From: Tenodera sinensis | Taxonomy: Eukaryota > Arthropoda > Insecta > Mantodea > Mantidae | Assembly: GCA_030765045.1 (NCBI GenBank) | Contig: CM060963.1 | Location: 73,309,117 to 73,373,116 of the forward strand | Reading direction: 5' to 3' | Length of the DNA: 64,000 nucleotides | Notes under the pieces: model-generated | Databases searched by the model: none | What the model saw: the letters and a program-made list of their open reading frames with translations, nothing else | What the model was told of the DNA's origin: nothing | Position numbers and translations under genes: made by a program | In this document: positions 1 to 10,556 of the stretch, piece after piece | How the letters are laid out: the number at the start of each line of letters is the position of its first letter | How positions within the stretch are numbered: position 1 is the first letter of the stretch

Positions 1-438
1 GTTTTATTTACTCTCGATGACTTTTGCGTAACTGATAAACAGTAAGAGAGACCAAATCTTACTATACAAAAATGGAGGTCTTGCTGAAACAGACAATTTA
101 TATCCAAATAATTCTTTTTGTAGAGTAAACTATTTTGGAGATATTCCTTGTTATTGTGTAAGTTTTGGAGAACTTATACTTCTGCCAAATGCAAAAACAT
201 GCTATTCATTTTTTATGTTAACTGTGCAAAGAGAACGGAATTTGGAAGCTTAAGAAAATTTCACTATCGCTCAAAGCCTATTGTGTTCTCACTTTCTCCT
301 TGTGCCTACAAGGAAATAAACAATAAGGTCATTTCTGCAAATGTTTAGCTGTATTAACACGAAGAAGATAAAGGAATAAGAGTGTGTAAAAATGGTTAGC
401 ACAGGAGTAGAGAAAGTCGTGTGAGTGCAACACATCAG
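1..438 (+). mobile_element. Helentron-like non-autonomous element, 3' half
   Basis: This is the 3' half of the dominant repeat family, cut by the window edge. It ends with the family hairpin GTGTG-AGTGCAA-CACAT followed by CAG, preceded by the inverted motif GAGTAGAGAAAGT. The body aligns by eye to the full copy at 13.36-14.27 kb in the same orientation, for example TGTGCAAAGAGAACGGAAT and AACACGAAGAAGATA. Short open frames inside it are chance. Family identity is certain from copy comparison; the Helentron class is an inference from structure. Confidence 0.8.
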
Positions 439-539
439 GTGTCCTATTTATGCAACCATGCACTGTAGAGGTAAATGATGCAGTTATGTTTCAGCTTGAG
501 AAGTCGCCGTTAAAACCTGCGCACTCATGCTCCCAACAC

Positions 540-748
540 GTCCCACAGCGACCCGCTTTTAAATATTTGACTATCACTTAAGCCACCTGTGTCCATTGAG
601 TCCACAGGAAATTAGGAGGAATTATTTCTGTAAATATTTATTTCGATTAACATGAAGTAGATAGAAAAATAGCAAGAATAATTTATATACACTACATAAA
701 GCAAACAACAGTGACTACATAACGTCATGCGGATGTAACAGGGCACAT
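540..748 (+). mobile_element. Helentron-like element, diverged 3' fragment
   Basis: A degraded copy of the same family, starting at GCGACCCGCTTTTAAATATTTGACTATC and passing through ATTAACATGAAGTAGATAG to a decayed terminal hairpin (GTCATGCGGATGTAACAGGGCACATC). It lies in the same orientation as the copy at 1-438, about 100 bp further on. Confidence 0.6.
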
Positions 749-760
749 CTTATGGTATTA

Positions 761-1385
761 CGTATATTATAGTAGCACTGGCATTTGACCATTTCCATGA
801 TAGGCTTTGAAAAGCTTCATTGTGTTTTACGCGTGATCATTTGTGGAAGCTCCTTCAAAATGAATAAGCATTGTGTGTTTTGTTAGATTGCATACATCGC
901 TTTAGGAAATCCCTTTTATCTTTCGGACGTACATGTATGTTAATTATATTCAGTTTATTCAATTGCTGCGTAATTACCTTGGTTCTAATCCGGAAACCGC
1001 ATTCACCCCACAATAATATTAATATATCGCTTATTTCCCTGTTTAAATATAGGATATACAATACCGGTTACCTATATTTCTGAACGATATTCACTATACT
1101 ATCTAATATCCTCCTATTAATTGGTACAACGCTTCATTTTTTCAGAAACAAATCGTTGTATGAAAATAATTCACACATTTTGAACCGGAAACTATTATTT
1201 CCTAGTGGTCGATAAAATATCAATGCCCAAATTCGAAACAGCATATAATGGTATTTAAACTAATAATACTATGGATATGGTTTGATATCATTTTCATAAT
1301 ATTTGAGCACATTTCTTTTCTTGTTTCAGAAAAATACTTATAAGAAAGAAAGTCAAAGATAGGCTACTTCCGAAAGAGCTTGAAA
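761..1385. other. no recognisable feature
   Basis: AT-rich sequence with only short chance open frames. I see no recognisable protein, RNA or repeat. Confidence 0.5.
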
Positions 1386-1484
1386 ATAATTGTATTGTGT
1401 TCCACACAAAAATTCGCTCTCGAGATTTAACCGGAAATATGTTTTGATGCCCCTGATACGAAAAAGAAGCATTTATAGAAAAAG

Positions 1485-1569
<85 letters not shown>

Positions 1570-1690
1570 TGCGTGCGTCCATGAACATAAATCAAAACCG
1601 AACTTCGGTTAAAAATCAAAGTTGGTATTTAAGTTTAACGTCTTTCAAGGATACGACACGAAGATTGTGAGGAAAACACGTATGAAATAT
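1386..1690 (+). mobile_element. Helentron-like element, 5' fragment with microsatellite
   Basis: This is the 5' part of the dominant family: TTGTGTTCCACACAAAAATTCG, a GAGATTTAACCGGAAATATG block, a polypyrimidine/GT microsatellite, then GGTTAAAAATCAAAGTTGG and a GACACGAAGATT block. These blocks appear in the same order in copies at 13.4, 37.1 and 55.2 kb. The 3' part is missing or too diverged to see. Confidence 0.75.
1486..1578. repeat. (CT)n(GT)n compound microsatellite
   Basis: A long CT run passes directly into a GT run and then GCGT units. It sits at the family's internal microsatellite position, between the GAAAAAGGT block and the block ending in a GGTTAAAAATC sequence. Confidence 0.95.
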
Positions 1691-2555
1691 ATTTCTATGA
1701 ATTTACTTATTTTTTAGTTTTATTTACACTTCCACAGAGAACGACTCAGGCATTTGATGTTCGCATTCGGGAGGTCACAGTCGGTCAATTGGAATGTGGT
1801 TTTCGTGACCTCTACCATTATCATGTAAATACCGAGCTGGATATTCAATATCCTGGTCGACAATTCCCCCAAGAGAACAGAATAAAATGGCGAAGGACAT
1901 TTAAGGCTCTCTGATATACATATCAGTGCAAAAACATCTATCCATAGGATATTTACACGATCACAGTCCAAACTTGCAAGTAAATCAGTAGCAATGAACT
2001 GCTTATAGATGACATAAGAAATGAGTTATGTAGTGACAAGTTAGAGTTCGGATTAGACAGCAGAGGGATCTCCCATAACTGAAGCATGAACTGAAACTCA
2101 TCTTTTTCTTCTGTCACATTCAAATGAAAAAGTTCGCCTACACCGTTTACATTTCTCTCTTAGGCTGTCGTGGTTTGTGTGTTTCTTGCTCTGGTACTAC
2201 TTATTGGTCCGACACTCCCTATTTGAACATCTTTTATCGATACATTTCCTTTTCTTCTATCATCTATCAAATTCGCAAGTGCGATATACGATATCTTATT
2301 AGCACTTTCATTCATAACTAAAAATTCTCCTTTTGTCCGTATAACGTTCCAAATTTGTTTATTTTCTAGTTTCTTTCTTATGTCTACCTAAAACTGCACC
2401 AAATTTGTTGCACTAAAAAAACACACGTGTGTCTGTTTTTCCACACACAACGCAGCTTTCAGATCATTTCCTTCCAATCCACGGTCAAGGAGACAGCGGA
2501 AGATCGATTCGGATATTTGACGATTCTAACCTGTCTTAACCACCCGCAACCTGAG
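1691..2555. other. no recognisable feature
   Basis: Only short unassigned open frames are present (the longest is 83 codons on the minus strand). I found no homology to families I know or to other parts of the window. Confidence 0.5.
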
Positions 2556-2850
2556 GAGCCGTTGGATAGTTCAGATACTTCCAGGAATAAAGGAGGCCAC
2601 AACAGTTTCACCGAGCACCAGGGAAAAATTTTTCTACACAGCAGGCGTCATCCTCCCGCCGCAACATACCAACCGCCGTTGCCTAGCACGACAACCCTGA
2701 AGCAGATGAAAGAAAACGTTGGGGACAAATTGGATAGGGAAGTCATGGTTGAAGGGCAAAAACTAAGCACTCGCCTACCGATCCGGTACAACCAAGACAG
2801 GAATCAAACGCGGGAGTTCCTGAATGCGAGCCTCAGACGTTACAATGGTG
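2556..2850 (-). mobile_element. SINE-like repeat, family D
   Basis: Read on the minus strand, this matches the plus-strand sequence at 21.77-22.08 kb. Both begin GAGGCT(C/T)GCATTCAGGA, followed by a B-box-like GTTTGATTCCT, and share a TTTCTTTCAT...CAGGGTT block and a GGCGACGG/GGCAACGG block further on. The B-box suggests a tRNA-derived head but the A box is not clear. The 152-codon plus-strand open frame across it is not supported as a gene. Confidence 0.6.
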
Positions 2851-4776
2851 CCACTCGCTCTGTTAGCGGCAAGTTAATGAAGTAGATGGTAGCTATAGAA
2901 ACTGCCTGTGCTACTAAAACATCTGAATGACACAATGGATCATGTGAACGAAAAAGCATGTAGATGTTGCATTGTAACAAGCAGATTTCTTATTTCCTTT
3001 CACAGTTTAACCGTTCATTCCTCGGGTTTAAGGGGTGGCAACATTACAACACAGTATTTTAGGGGCATGTTGTATTAAACACACTGATCTGCACTGAAAT
3101 ATGTTAAATTAAATTTCGTATGTGCAAAACAAGGCATGTGATAGCTATGTCAATTCATACCAAAAGAAAAAAAATTCTAGTATGCTGAAATTCACTTACG
3201 TTCACTTATTTGAAGAATTCTCTGTTCTGTGATTTTAAACTTATGGTAAACCCAGAAAATAGTATCTCTGACAAAATAAGTGGTTTATTTTTTCAAAATT
3301 ATAATTTTTTAGTAAAGATTACTGTTTATATATAAATAGCTAAATTTTTGTACGTAATACACAATATATTTTCTAAATTTTATGTCGCATATGCCGAAAC
3401 TGCTCTACTCATTGGAAAGTTCATCTCAGTGTTTTAGCAGTGCAGAAAATTTGAGTTTTCTAGATGTAATGGTTTTAGAAAAACTGGTAGCTGCAAGTAA
3501 AAAACTATAAGTTACGAGAAAATGCAAGAAAACTAGGCGTGGCATGTTATTTAAATGGGATTTTGACAAGTAGAAAATATACACTCATAGTATCAATGGA
3601 TGCGGAAGAGAGCGGAGATTTCAATAATGAAAATATAATTTTTTTTTAACCTCAGAAATTAGAATATGACCTCTAAGATCTCTATTGTCTTAGCCGCCGG
3701 ATGTTAAAGCACCTCTTTTGTTTCATTTAGCAAGGTATTACTTACAAATCTATAGCTTTGGCTTTGCAGCAGATAGTATGCATTATGAGTAGTGGTTTTA
3801 TTTCCTCTACCTCTTAGCTATTTCAAGACGATGTTAATTAGAGTTAGATCAAAGGAGGTTTCGTCGTAAAGCCGCACGTGACGAAAATACAGTTCTTGAA
3901 TAAGATTGCTGCGCAACGTCACATGAGTGTGTGCCTGCGCATGCGCGCGTGTGCATCCGCACCTATTTGGCATAAACACACTGACCTAAAGTACAACATT
4001 GTTTAAGACATGCAATTTTCGAGCATCAGTGGAAAGATCCTCGGTACTAAATAAGTCTTTCTTTGCATGGATAAGTTTCGATAACTTTTACTATCCCAAA
4101 GCTTCTACTATGTTTGTTAAAATATCCTACATGCTATTTGCTTCAAGAATAAAATATTCATACGGTACATTCAATAATTTTTATGAATGCGAAAACTTTG
4201 ACGGACAAATTTTATTAAAAGGAACACTTCGATCTCATTACAACACAATATTTTCATAGCATTAATCATGTTACAACCTTTCTTGTTTGGAATTTACTTT
4301 ACACGGGTACTTACTCTGTTGTAGCACAAATGAATAAAATGAAATACAAAATAAAAAAACCCTTTTGCGTTACGGATTTCCAAACTAAGCAGTATGAATA
4401 TAAAAAATGTAATTAAATCAAAAACAATGTTTACAAATAAACATTGTAAATAATGAATAGTGGAAAGCGAAGAATTAACATACCTGAAACGATGCTGATA
4501 GCAATAATTTAAAAATAGGGTATTACAGCATATTTGTGAAACAATATCTCAAGTAACGGGATTAAACTTGACTATAGAATGAAACACTAATAATGGTTAA
4601 ATAATAAATGGTTAAATGTAACAAAAACATTTGATTGGCTAAGAATGCTCCGGAAGCCTAGAGTGGAAGACCGGAAGGAATTAATTCATGTGGATGACAC
4701 GATACATACCCTAGTATAGTCAACTTGGAGTAATTTGTTTATTTTAATACTTTGATTTAGTGGACGAAGTCATAGT

Positions 4777-4778
<2 letters not shown>
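2851..4778. other. no recognisable feature
   Basis: AT-rich sequence without supported genes. A short CpG- and GT-rich patch near 3.93-3.96 kb recalls a decayed microsatellite, but flanking homology to a repeat family is not convincing. Confidence 0.45.

Positions 4779-4810
<32 letters not shown>
4779..4810. repeat. poly(A) tract, 32 A
   Basis: A pure A run of 32 bases. It could be the tail of a plus-strand retroposed sequence ending here, but I recognise nothing upstream and no target-site duplication. Confidence 0.9.
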
Positions 4811-4812
<2 letters not shown>

Positions 4813-4921
4813 TTGCGAACAAAGAATACAAAGCCTAAATTTAAAAATTAAGGGTAAGCTAGTGGAAGGTTTACTGTTAATTGCTAACATTAGATACTAA
4901 AGATACCAAATCGTAAATACT

Positions 4922-5247
4922 ACTGACAACGGAAGTTTTCAATACAGAGAGTATTCTTGTTATGTGTGCGAGTTTCGGAAAACTTAAAACTTTCGTGAAA
5001 TGGAACATCGTTGTTCATTTTTTATATGTTAAGTGTGCAAAGAGAACGGGATCTCAAAGCTTTCAAAGATTTGACTATCGCACAAAGCCTACTGTACTGT
5101 AATATTCCTCTTCTGCCTACAAGGAAATAAGCAATAAGATGATTTGTTCAAATGTTTATCCCAACTAACACGAAGAAGATATGGGAATAAGAGTGTAAAA
5201 ATGGTTACTACAAGAGTGGAGAAAGTCATGTGAGTGCCACACATCAG
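4922..5247 (+). mobile_element. Helentron-like element, 3' fragment
   Basis: It contains GTTATGTGTGCGAGTTTCGG, TGTGCAAAGAGAACGGGAT, TTTGACTATCGCACAAAGCC and the ending GAGAAAGTCATGTGAGTGCCACACATCAG. The terminal hairpin stem ATGTG/CACAT is intact and is followed by a T-rich flank. The 5' half with the microsatellite is absent. Confidence 0.8.
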
Positions 5248-5253
5248 ATTTCT

Positions 5254-6034
5254 ATAGTAAATAAATGCACATTTCACAACTACTTCGAAACTATTTAGCA
5301 TCTATATACAATAAGCTTAAGGGAAATGGCCGTTCTTAATGTTCCTGCTTATATGATGAAATTCGGTTACGCATGATTTTTGAAGTGGAATAATTTCATA
5401 AGTCTCTTATGCAGCAAAATATTAACTTGAATTAAGCAGATGTGCGAGTCCTATATTCATATAGGCCTCAAAGGAATGTTTTCGTAAAGCGGCTTATTTT
5501 GCCAAAGGATAGATTTGCTCAATAAGCCGGTTTTGCGTACCTGAAAAGTTGAAGTAGTTGACTTTTCGATTAAAACTTTGCATTGGTTTGTAGCCATGTC
5601 TAAATTACTTCATTACAGTCACCGTTACATTAGCCTATGTTTCAGAAACTTTCCAAAAGTTTTGCAAAGCGAAACAAAGCTAGAAATCACCGTCACTACC
5701 CTGCCGTTACCTGAGCAGAGGTATTTTAATCTGCTATGGACTAATAAGAGAGTAGTTAAATATGAATTTGAGCCTACATATGCATGCGGTTTGAGAATAA
5801 AAAACTCTCTGGAATCGTGGAGCTTTGGAAATGTCCACGCATTTCATAATGCGAATAAGTTTGTAAAATTATATTTCATATGTGAGTCTGTTTTAACAAC
5901 ATATTTATTTTTAAATATCTATTTTATATAACCGATCTATACTCAGAATTTAAAAACTTTAAAGTGGGTACTTTCATATGTCACTTCAACTTATGACAAC
6001 TTATGCTCCGCACATGCAGCAGTTGGTTTAAGAC
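5254..6034. other. no recognisable feature
   Basis: It contains a 117-codon open frame at 5578-5931 (+) that I do not recognise. Its composition matches the surrounding AT-rich DNA and it has no visible domain, so I do not call a gene. Confidence 0.4.
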
Positions 6035-6363
6035 AACGATGTGTTACACTCACACAACTTTCCCTATCCAGTACCATTTTTTATTATATAGGTTTTGTAG
6101 ACTATTATTATTACAGTTTATGTATGTTTTATAGCTCTTGCAGACATATTTACACGTACGTTCTATTGTAGGTACAACGTGGATAGGGGAAACCAACCCG
6201 ATATCAGGTGTTTAAAAGCGGGTCACTATATGCTGACCTTTAGATTTCAATACTGTTTCCACGACTTGGAGAAAAAACAACTCATTGGTAACAGCATTGA
6301 TAAATGACAACATATCGAAAACCAATAACAATCTATATCTCGGAATTGGCTGTGCTACAAAAA

Positions 6364-6805
6364 ATTACTTTAATTAAAGCGTATGTTTCATATATATCTA
6401 CATTTTTTAAACTAAATTGACTATAGCTTCTGGCTTATCTGTTATACAAAATTATATAAAATGTCTGGAAAATATATTATTATGAATATTAATGTATTAT
6501 TATGAATTAGAAGATATTTCCGGGCTGTTATGCCGTGGTCTGCTGGAGTTAGAACTGCCAGACGTTTCGTCCACAACTGCGGTAGACGTCTTCAGTGGCG
6601 CGGACGTAGTCTCCTCGGAGAAATAAGCGTAGCGAGTAACATTGACTCCGGCCGTGAAAGCCTACGCTCTCTTATTATGAATTACTTTAACTAAAGCGTA
6701 TGTTTCAAATATAGCTACACTTTTGCATAGTAAATTGATTATAGCTTCTGGCTTATCTGTTACACAAAACTATATAAAATTTCTGGAAAATGTATTTATT
6801 ATGAA
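6364..6805. repeat. direct duplication of ~130 bp interrupted by an insertion
   Basis: The unit beginning ATTACTTTAA(T/C)TAAAGCGTATG and containing TATAGCTTCTGGCTTATCTG occurs at about 6364-6489 and again at about 6679-6805. The copies differ at scattered positions, so the duplication is not recent. Confidence 0.8.
6510..6671 (-). mobile_element. Penelope-LTR-like fragment with hammerhead-like core
   Basis: An insertion of about 162 bp flanked by a 13-bp direct repeat TTATTATGAATTA (6497-6509 and 6672-6684). On the minus strand it contains CACTGAAGACGTC, then GTGGACGAAACGTCTGG, then GGCATAACAGCCCGGAAATA. The same order occurs at 17.58-17.70 kb. CTGAAGA plus GAAAC separated by a short stem resembles the hammerhead ribozyme core found in Penelope-type terminal repeats. 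Assignment to that class is inference; there is no reverse transcriptase nearby. Confidence 0.55.
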
Positions 6806-6960
6806 TAGCTTACATAGGTATGTTATTTTAATCAAAACGGTTAGAGCTATCTTTGAGAAGGTAAAATATATCGAAATTTTTCTACATGAAGCATCTTCTT
6901 GAAAAGTTTCTGAACGGTACGAGACTTGAATATCGAAATTGGCATTTATCCGAGTTATGT

Positions 6961-7972
6961 TGCTCTCTTCATCCCTCTTTTACTCTCGGACAAATACAAA
7001 GAGTAGAGTAGGTAAAGCGTAAAAGCCTTTAGGGCCTTCTTGAAAACAAAAGCAAAACCTTGCACACAGTTCAATAACTTTGAGAAGCATCCACACATTT
7101 ACTTCAAACTCATTTCTGTAGGGCTTCCAGAACATATTACATTGCTGCAGCGAATGTGTTTCGTGAGTGAAGAGTTAAACACAATTGATAATTGATAATG
7201 CAGAATGGTAGCGGAAAGTTTTTTGAAAAGAATTTCTCATAGGTCTTCATTTTAAAAACTAAAATCTCATTGCATTGTAGACATACATACATTCGTCTCC
7301 CCTTGAGGCGCCAATTTCTTAATAGAGGTAAAGTTCACAGATATTAGAAGAATGTAAGATGCCCGTTCATTACTGTTGGACCAGTTCAGATAAGAATCCA
7401 GGAGCGCATAAGAGGAACAAAACTTCAATGTCGAACTTCAGCAATGCAATGTATGCAGGTTCACATTGGACTTCAATAAACACTGGAATTCCAATTTAGA
7501 AGTATAAATAATGCTTGAGTTAATGAAGAGTGCACAGAGTATTTTGTAATTCTTGGGCGAAAACGCGGTGGTCATTCCTTTTATTCCTTGTGTCTTAAAA
7601 GAGTGCAAGTTAAGTTCATTAACTGCATGTCTAGCTCGATAGATTACTGCGGATGGAATTTTCAAATAATTCCGAATTCTTTGGCAGAAAATAAAGAACT
7701 AGAAGTTCGTTGTGAAGTTCATCACCATAATCGGCGCTAGATAATAACTTAACCGGCCACTACGGATATCATGAATTCATACTTTCTTTGTTTTACTTTC
7801 TCTATCACTTTGTTAACATGGAGTGAGCATTGCATTAGAATAAAAGAACGGGTGTTCGGATTTCAGGGCAGCTAATAATTTTTAAGCACAGATAAACCAA
7901 AAACAAGTCATAAATAAAGACAACTTCCATTAGAATGTGCGCCCATGTGAAAAGCAGAACAAGTCAAAAAAT
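6961..7972. other. no recognisable feature
   Basis: Unassigned AT-rich sequence. A 75-codon minus-strand open frame at 7438-7665 has no recognisable motif. Confidence 0.45.
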
Positions 7973-8632
7973 CTGATGTGTTGCTCTCACATGACTTTCT
8001 CTACTCCTACACCGACTATTCTTACTAGCTTTTATTCCTATATCTTCATGTTAGTCGAGATAAACATTTGCAGAAATTATCTTATTGGTAATTTTCTAAT
8101 AGGTGCAAGGGTAACATGGGAATACAGTAGGCTTTGACCGATAGTCAAATCTTTTAAAGCTGGTCGCTAAATGAAGGCTTCCACAAAAAATGCATTTGCA
8201 CTTGTTTGTTTTAACGAGATCCACGTTTTTTGTATATTTGCTCTGGTATATCTTACAGTACACCTGTTATACAAAATTCATGAAAAAGAAACAGGACTAC
8301 ATTGACTATGTCGAGAAAGTTCAAAATATAGATTTCTTTTGCCATAAAAATTTCAAACATAGCGTTTTAATAAAACTCAAATCCATTTTTGAGAACAATT
8401 TTCATAAGGAATTTCATCAAACTCTTTGTGCGGCATCCTTGAAAGTAATTAAACTTGAATACCAACTTTGGTTTTTAGCCGACATATCGTTGTTGAGTTA
8501 TGCTGCTATGAGGTGCGCGCGCGCGCACACACACACACGCGCGCGCGCGCGCAGACCTTTTTCCAAAAATATATTTTTTTTTTAATTCACGGGGCCACAA
8601 AACATATTTTCGGTGAAATCTCGACATCGCAT
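7973..8632 (-). mobile_element. Helentron-like element, nearly full length
   Basis: It starts on the plus strand with the 3' hairpin in reverse (CTGATGTGTTGCTCTCACATGA) directly followed by CTTTCTCTACT, and runs to GGTGAAATCTCGACATCGCATT. It carries the microsatellite at the family position and lacks the 5' terminal motif. The 131-codon plus-strand open frame over it is a property of the repeat, not a host gene. Confidence 0.85.
8514..8554. repeat. (GC)n(CA)n(CG)n microsatellite
   Basis: Alternating GC, CA and CG dinucleotides at the internal microsatellite site of the enclosing element. An alternating purine-pyrimidine tract of this kind could form Z-DNA. Confidence 0.9.
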
Positions 8633-8985
8633 TCAAGCACACAAGACGAAGATCTTATGAGTAATCCAAATTAACTCAAATAATTTCTTCTTGAGATTAA
8701 CATGATTTCTTTTTCTATTTAAGTTTTCACTCATTAGAATAGTACACTTAGAAATTTTAAGTGGAAGGTAAACAACCACAGTGCAATCTATAATCTCTTG
8801 CTACCACTCTCCAGGAGGATGGGATGAAGTAAAGAAGCTATAGAACAGGCTGCAGGCAGACAAGTCAAAGTAATGTGTGGAAATTCCTAATAGTTATTGG
8901 TCCTAAGACCCTCCCTTTACTGCAGCTGACTAGAGAGAGCACGAAAGCCCCGTGCAAACACAGTCATTTAGTGCAAACTGGGAAT

Positions 8986-9180
8986 ACTACTTTTTGGAGA
9001 CGCGCGAACTATCTGGCACCACCGCACACCACGAAACTAGAAGCACATCTGAAACATGAGGAGCAAACAAAATTAATGGGAAACGAGAGAAAAGAAAGTG
9101 TGGGAGATGAGAAACCACACCAGCATTTGCCTATCGAAACATCCAAGATCAGATTGGGCGTTAGACAGGAATCGTAAGCA
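8986..9180 (-). repeat. possible diverged family D SINE-like copy
   Basis: The minus strand shows GATTCCTGTCTAACG, a CACACTTTCTTTTCTCTCGTTTCC block and GTGGTGTGCGGTGGTGCC in the same order as the better copies at 2.6 and 21.8 kb. The similarity is weak and the boundaries are uncertain. Confidence 0.3.
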
Positions 9181-9632
9181 AGACATCCCAAATATGCTCG
9201 GTTTAAGTGATCCTATTTGCTTTTCATGAGCTCAAGAAGAATACTCGTGTAATTATCATCAATATATGCCAACTTGCACTTTAAACAGTTGCATATTGTC
9301 TCAGCTTGTCTAAATGTAAAACATTATAGCTATAGTCATGTTGACTTGCTGAACCAGCTTCTAATGAATGTTTAATGTGAGAATCGAGGGAATAGAACAT
9401 CTTGTATGAATAGGTCTGAAAATAAACTTCACGTGAAAATCGAAACCAAAATTTCCAGCATCAGAATTGAGATTCCCCAGTACAACTGGATACTTTTCTA
9501 GGAAAAAATGAAGGCACTTGGAACCTTTAAAGCCACTGCAAAGTATCCCCATACAACAAAATAAATAAGAGATAAATGGAGATAAAAATAAATAAAAATA
9601 AAAACACGTAATATGGTCATAATATGATAGGT

Positions 9633-9920
9633 ATAATCAGGACTGAAAAATTCAATGTCATAGCAGGGATTTAAACCACGAGTCTACCGCTTTACGCGCG
9701 GCTGCTCTAACCGCTAGGCTACCATGGCAACTTGCTGTATGGCATTAAATAGCCTTAAATCATATAACAGTATCATCATGTGGCAGCATGACATTACATG
9801 ATTTAATGTCATACAGGAAAGTTGGCATGGTAGTTAAATGGTTAGTGTAGCCCTGCGTGAAGCGGTAGATCCGTGGTTCAAATACAGGTTATGGCATTGA
9901 ATTTTTCAGTCCTGATTCTA
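9633..9920. repeat. palindromic pair of tRNA-like sequences
   Basis: Two arms of about 118 bp (about 9633-9749 and 9803-9920) are inverted copies of each other, from ATAATCAGGACTGAAAAATTC at the outer edge to TGTATGGCATTAAA at the inner edge, with about 50 bp between. Each arm carries a tRNA-like segment. On the minus strand the left arm has A-box-like TAGCCTAGCGGTTAGAGC and B-box-like GTGGTTTAAATCC. On the plus strand the right arm has TAGTTAAATGGTTAGTG and GTGGTTCAAATAC. Neither is likely to be a working tRNA, because the B boxes are degenerate. It could be a fold-back element or two SINEs in inverted orientation. Confidence 0.75.
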
Positions 9921-10205
9921 CTTCTCAAATCATGTGTGCTATGTATTTAAAACCATCTGTGAGTTAATTGGATTTAAAATGGTCGTCATAGTTTTAATAT
10001 TTTATTTTGGTCAGTTTAATGTTTTCTTTAAGTATGTTATATTAAGAAATTTATAAATATCTATACGAATTTTATGTGCAGAATTTTAGTTTTTATGATA
10101 TGAAATTTTGTAACCAAACAGTAGTATTAGTAATTGTATAAGATCTAGAAATAATTATATTCTAAAGGATCTAGAATAATTGTATTTTAATGATTTATAA
10201 TGCAG

Positions 10206-10550
10206 ACGGCGCCGTGGTCGAGCAGTTAGATCGTTTGTCTACCACCTAGGCAGCTCGGGTTCATTCCCAGCGATGTGCATGTGGTATTAGTAGTGCACAA
10301 AGTGGCGTCAGGGCGGGTTTTCTCTGGATTCTCCGATGTCCTCCACCAATTGCTCCACCATCACCTTTCCATTCATCAATTTCGCCTGCATTTCATGTCA
10401 TCGTCTTCCTCACAAATATACCTGATGCTTGGCTGATTACCCGCTTCTAGGTCTTCACTCTGTCCGGTCCATAGGTTCCTCTGCTCCCCGATGGGCGTCT
10501 GACCCTAGGCACTGGCTTGTAAGTCCTAGGGGAGGGTAAAGAGGTAAAGA
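10206..10550 (+). mobile_element. tRNA-derived SINE, family 2
   Basis: The head resembles a tRNA: A-box-like TGGTCGAGCAGTTAGATCG and B-box-like GGGTTCATTCCC, followed by the family body GGCGGGTTTTCTCTGGATTC and CTAGGCACTGGCTTGTAAGTCC. The same order is found at 39.71-40.09 kb (+) and 60.60-60.94 kb (-). No clear target-site duplication is visible at this copy. Confidence 0.85.
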
Positions 10551-10556
10551 AGAACA

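Larger units (their letters stand above)
6035..6960 (-). mobile_element. Helentron-like element, old copy with nested insertion
   Basis: A diverged minus-strand copy. Its hairpin end is at GATGTGTTACACTCACACAACTTTCCC. The interior reads CTACACTTTTGCATAGTAAATTG and, near 6.83 kb, TTTTAATCAAAACGGTTAGAGC, both aligning to the full copies at 16.2 and 48.6 kb. A segment of about 130 bp occurs twice (about 6364-6489 and 6679-6805), and an unrelated fragment lies between the two. Boundaries are approximate because of divergence. Confidence 0.6.

Noticed and set aside
2427..2885. 152-codon open frame (+)
   Set aside because: It overlaps a repeat found inverted at 21.8 kb, has no protein motif, and the other copy does not keep the frame.
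8190..8674. Two overlapping open frames with Arg-Ala-His-Thr repeats
   Set aside because: They translate a dinucleotide microsatellite inside a transposable element.
10206..10280. Possible tRNA genes at SINE heads (also 28.6, 33.1, 39.7 and 53.9 kb)
   Set aside because: A and B boxes are present but cloverleaf pairing is incomplete and the family body follows directly, so these are SINEs.
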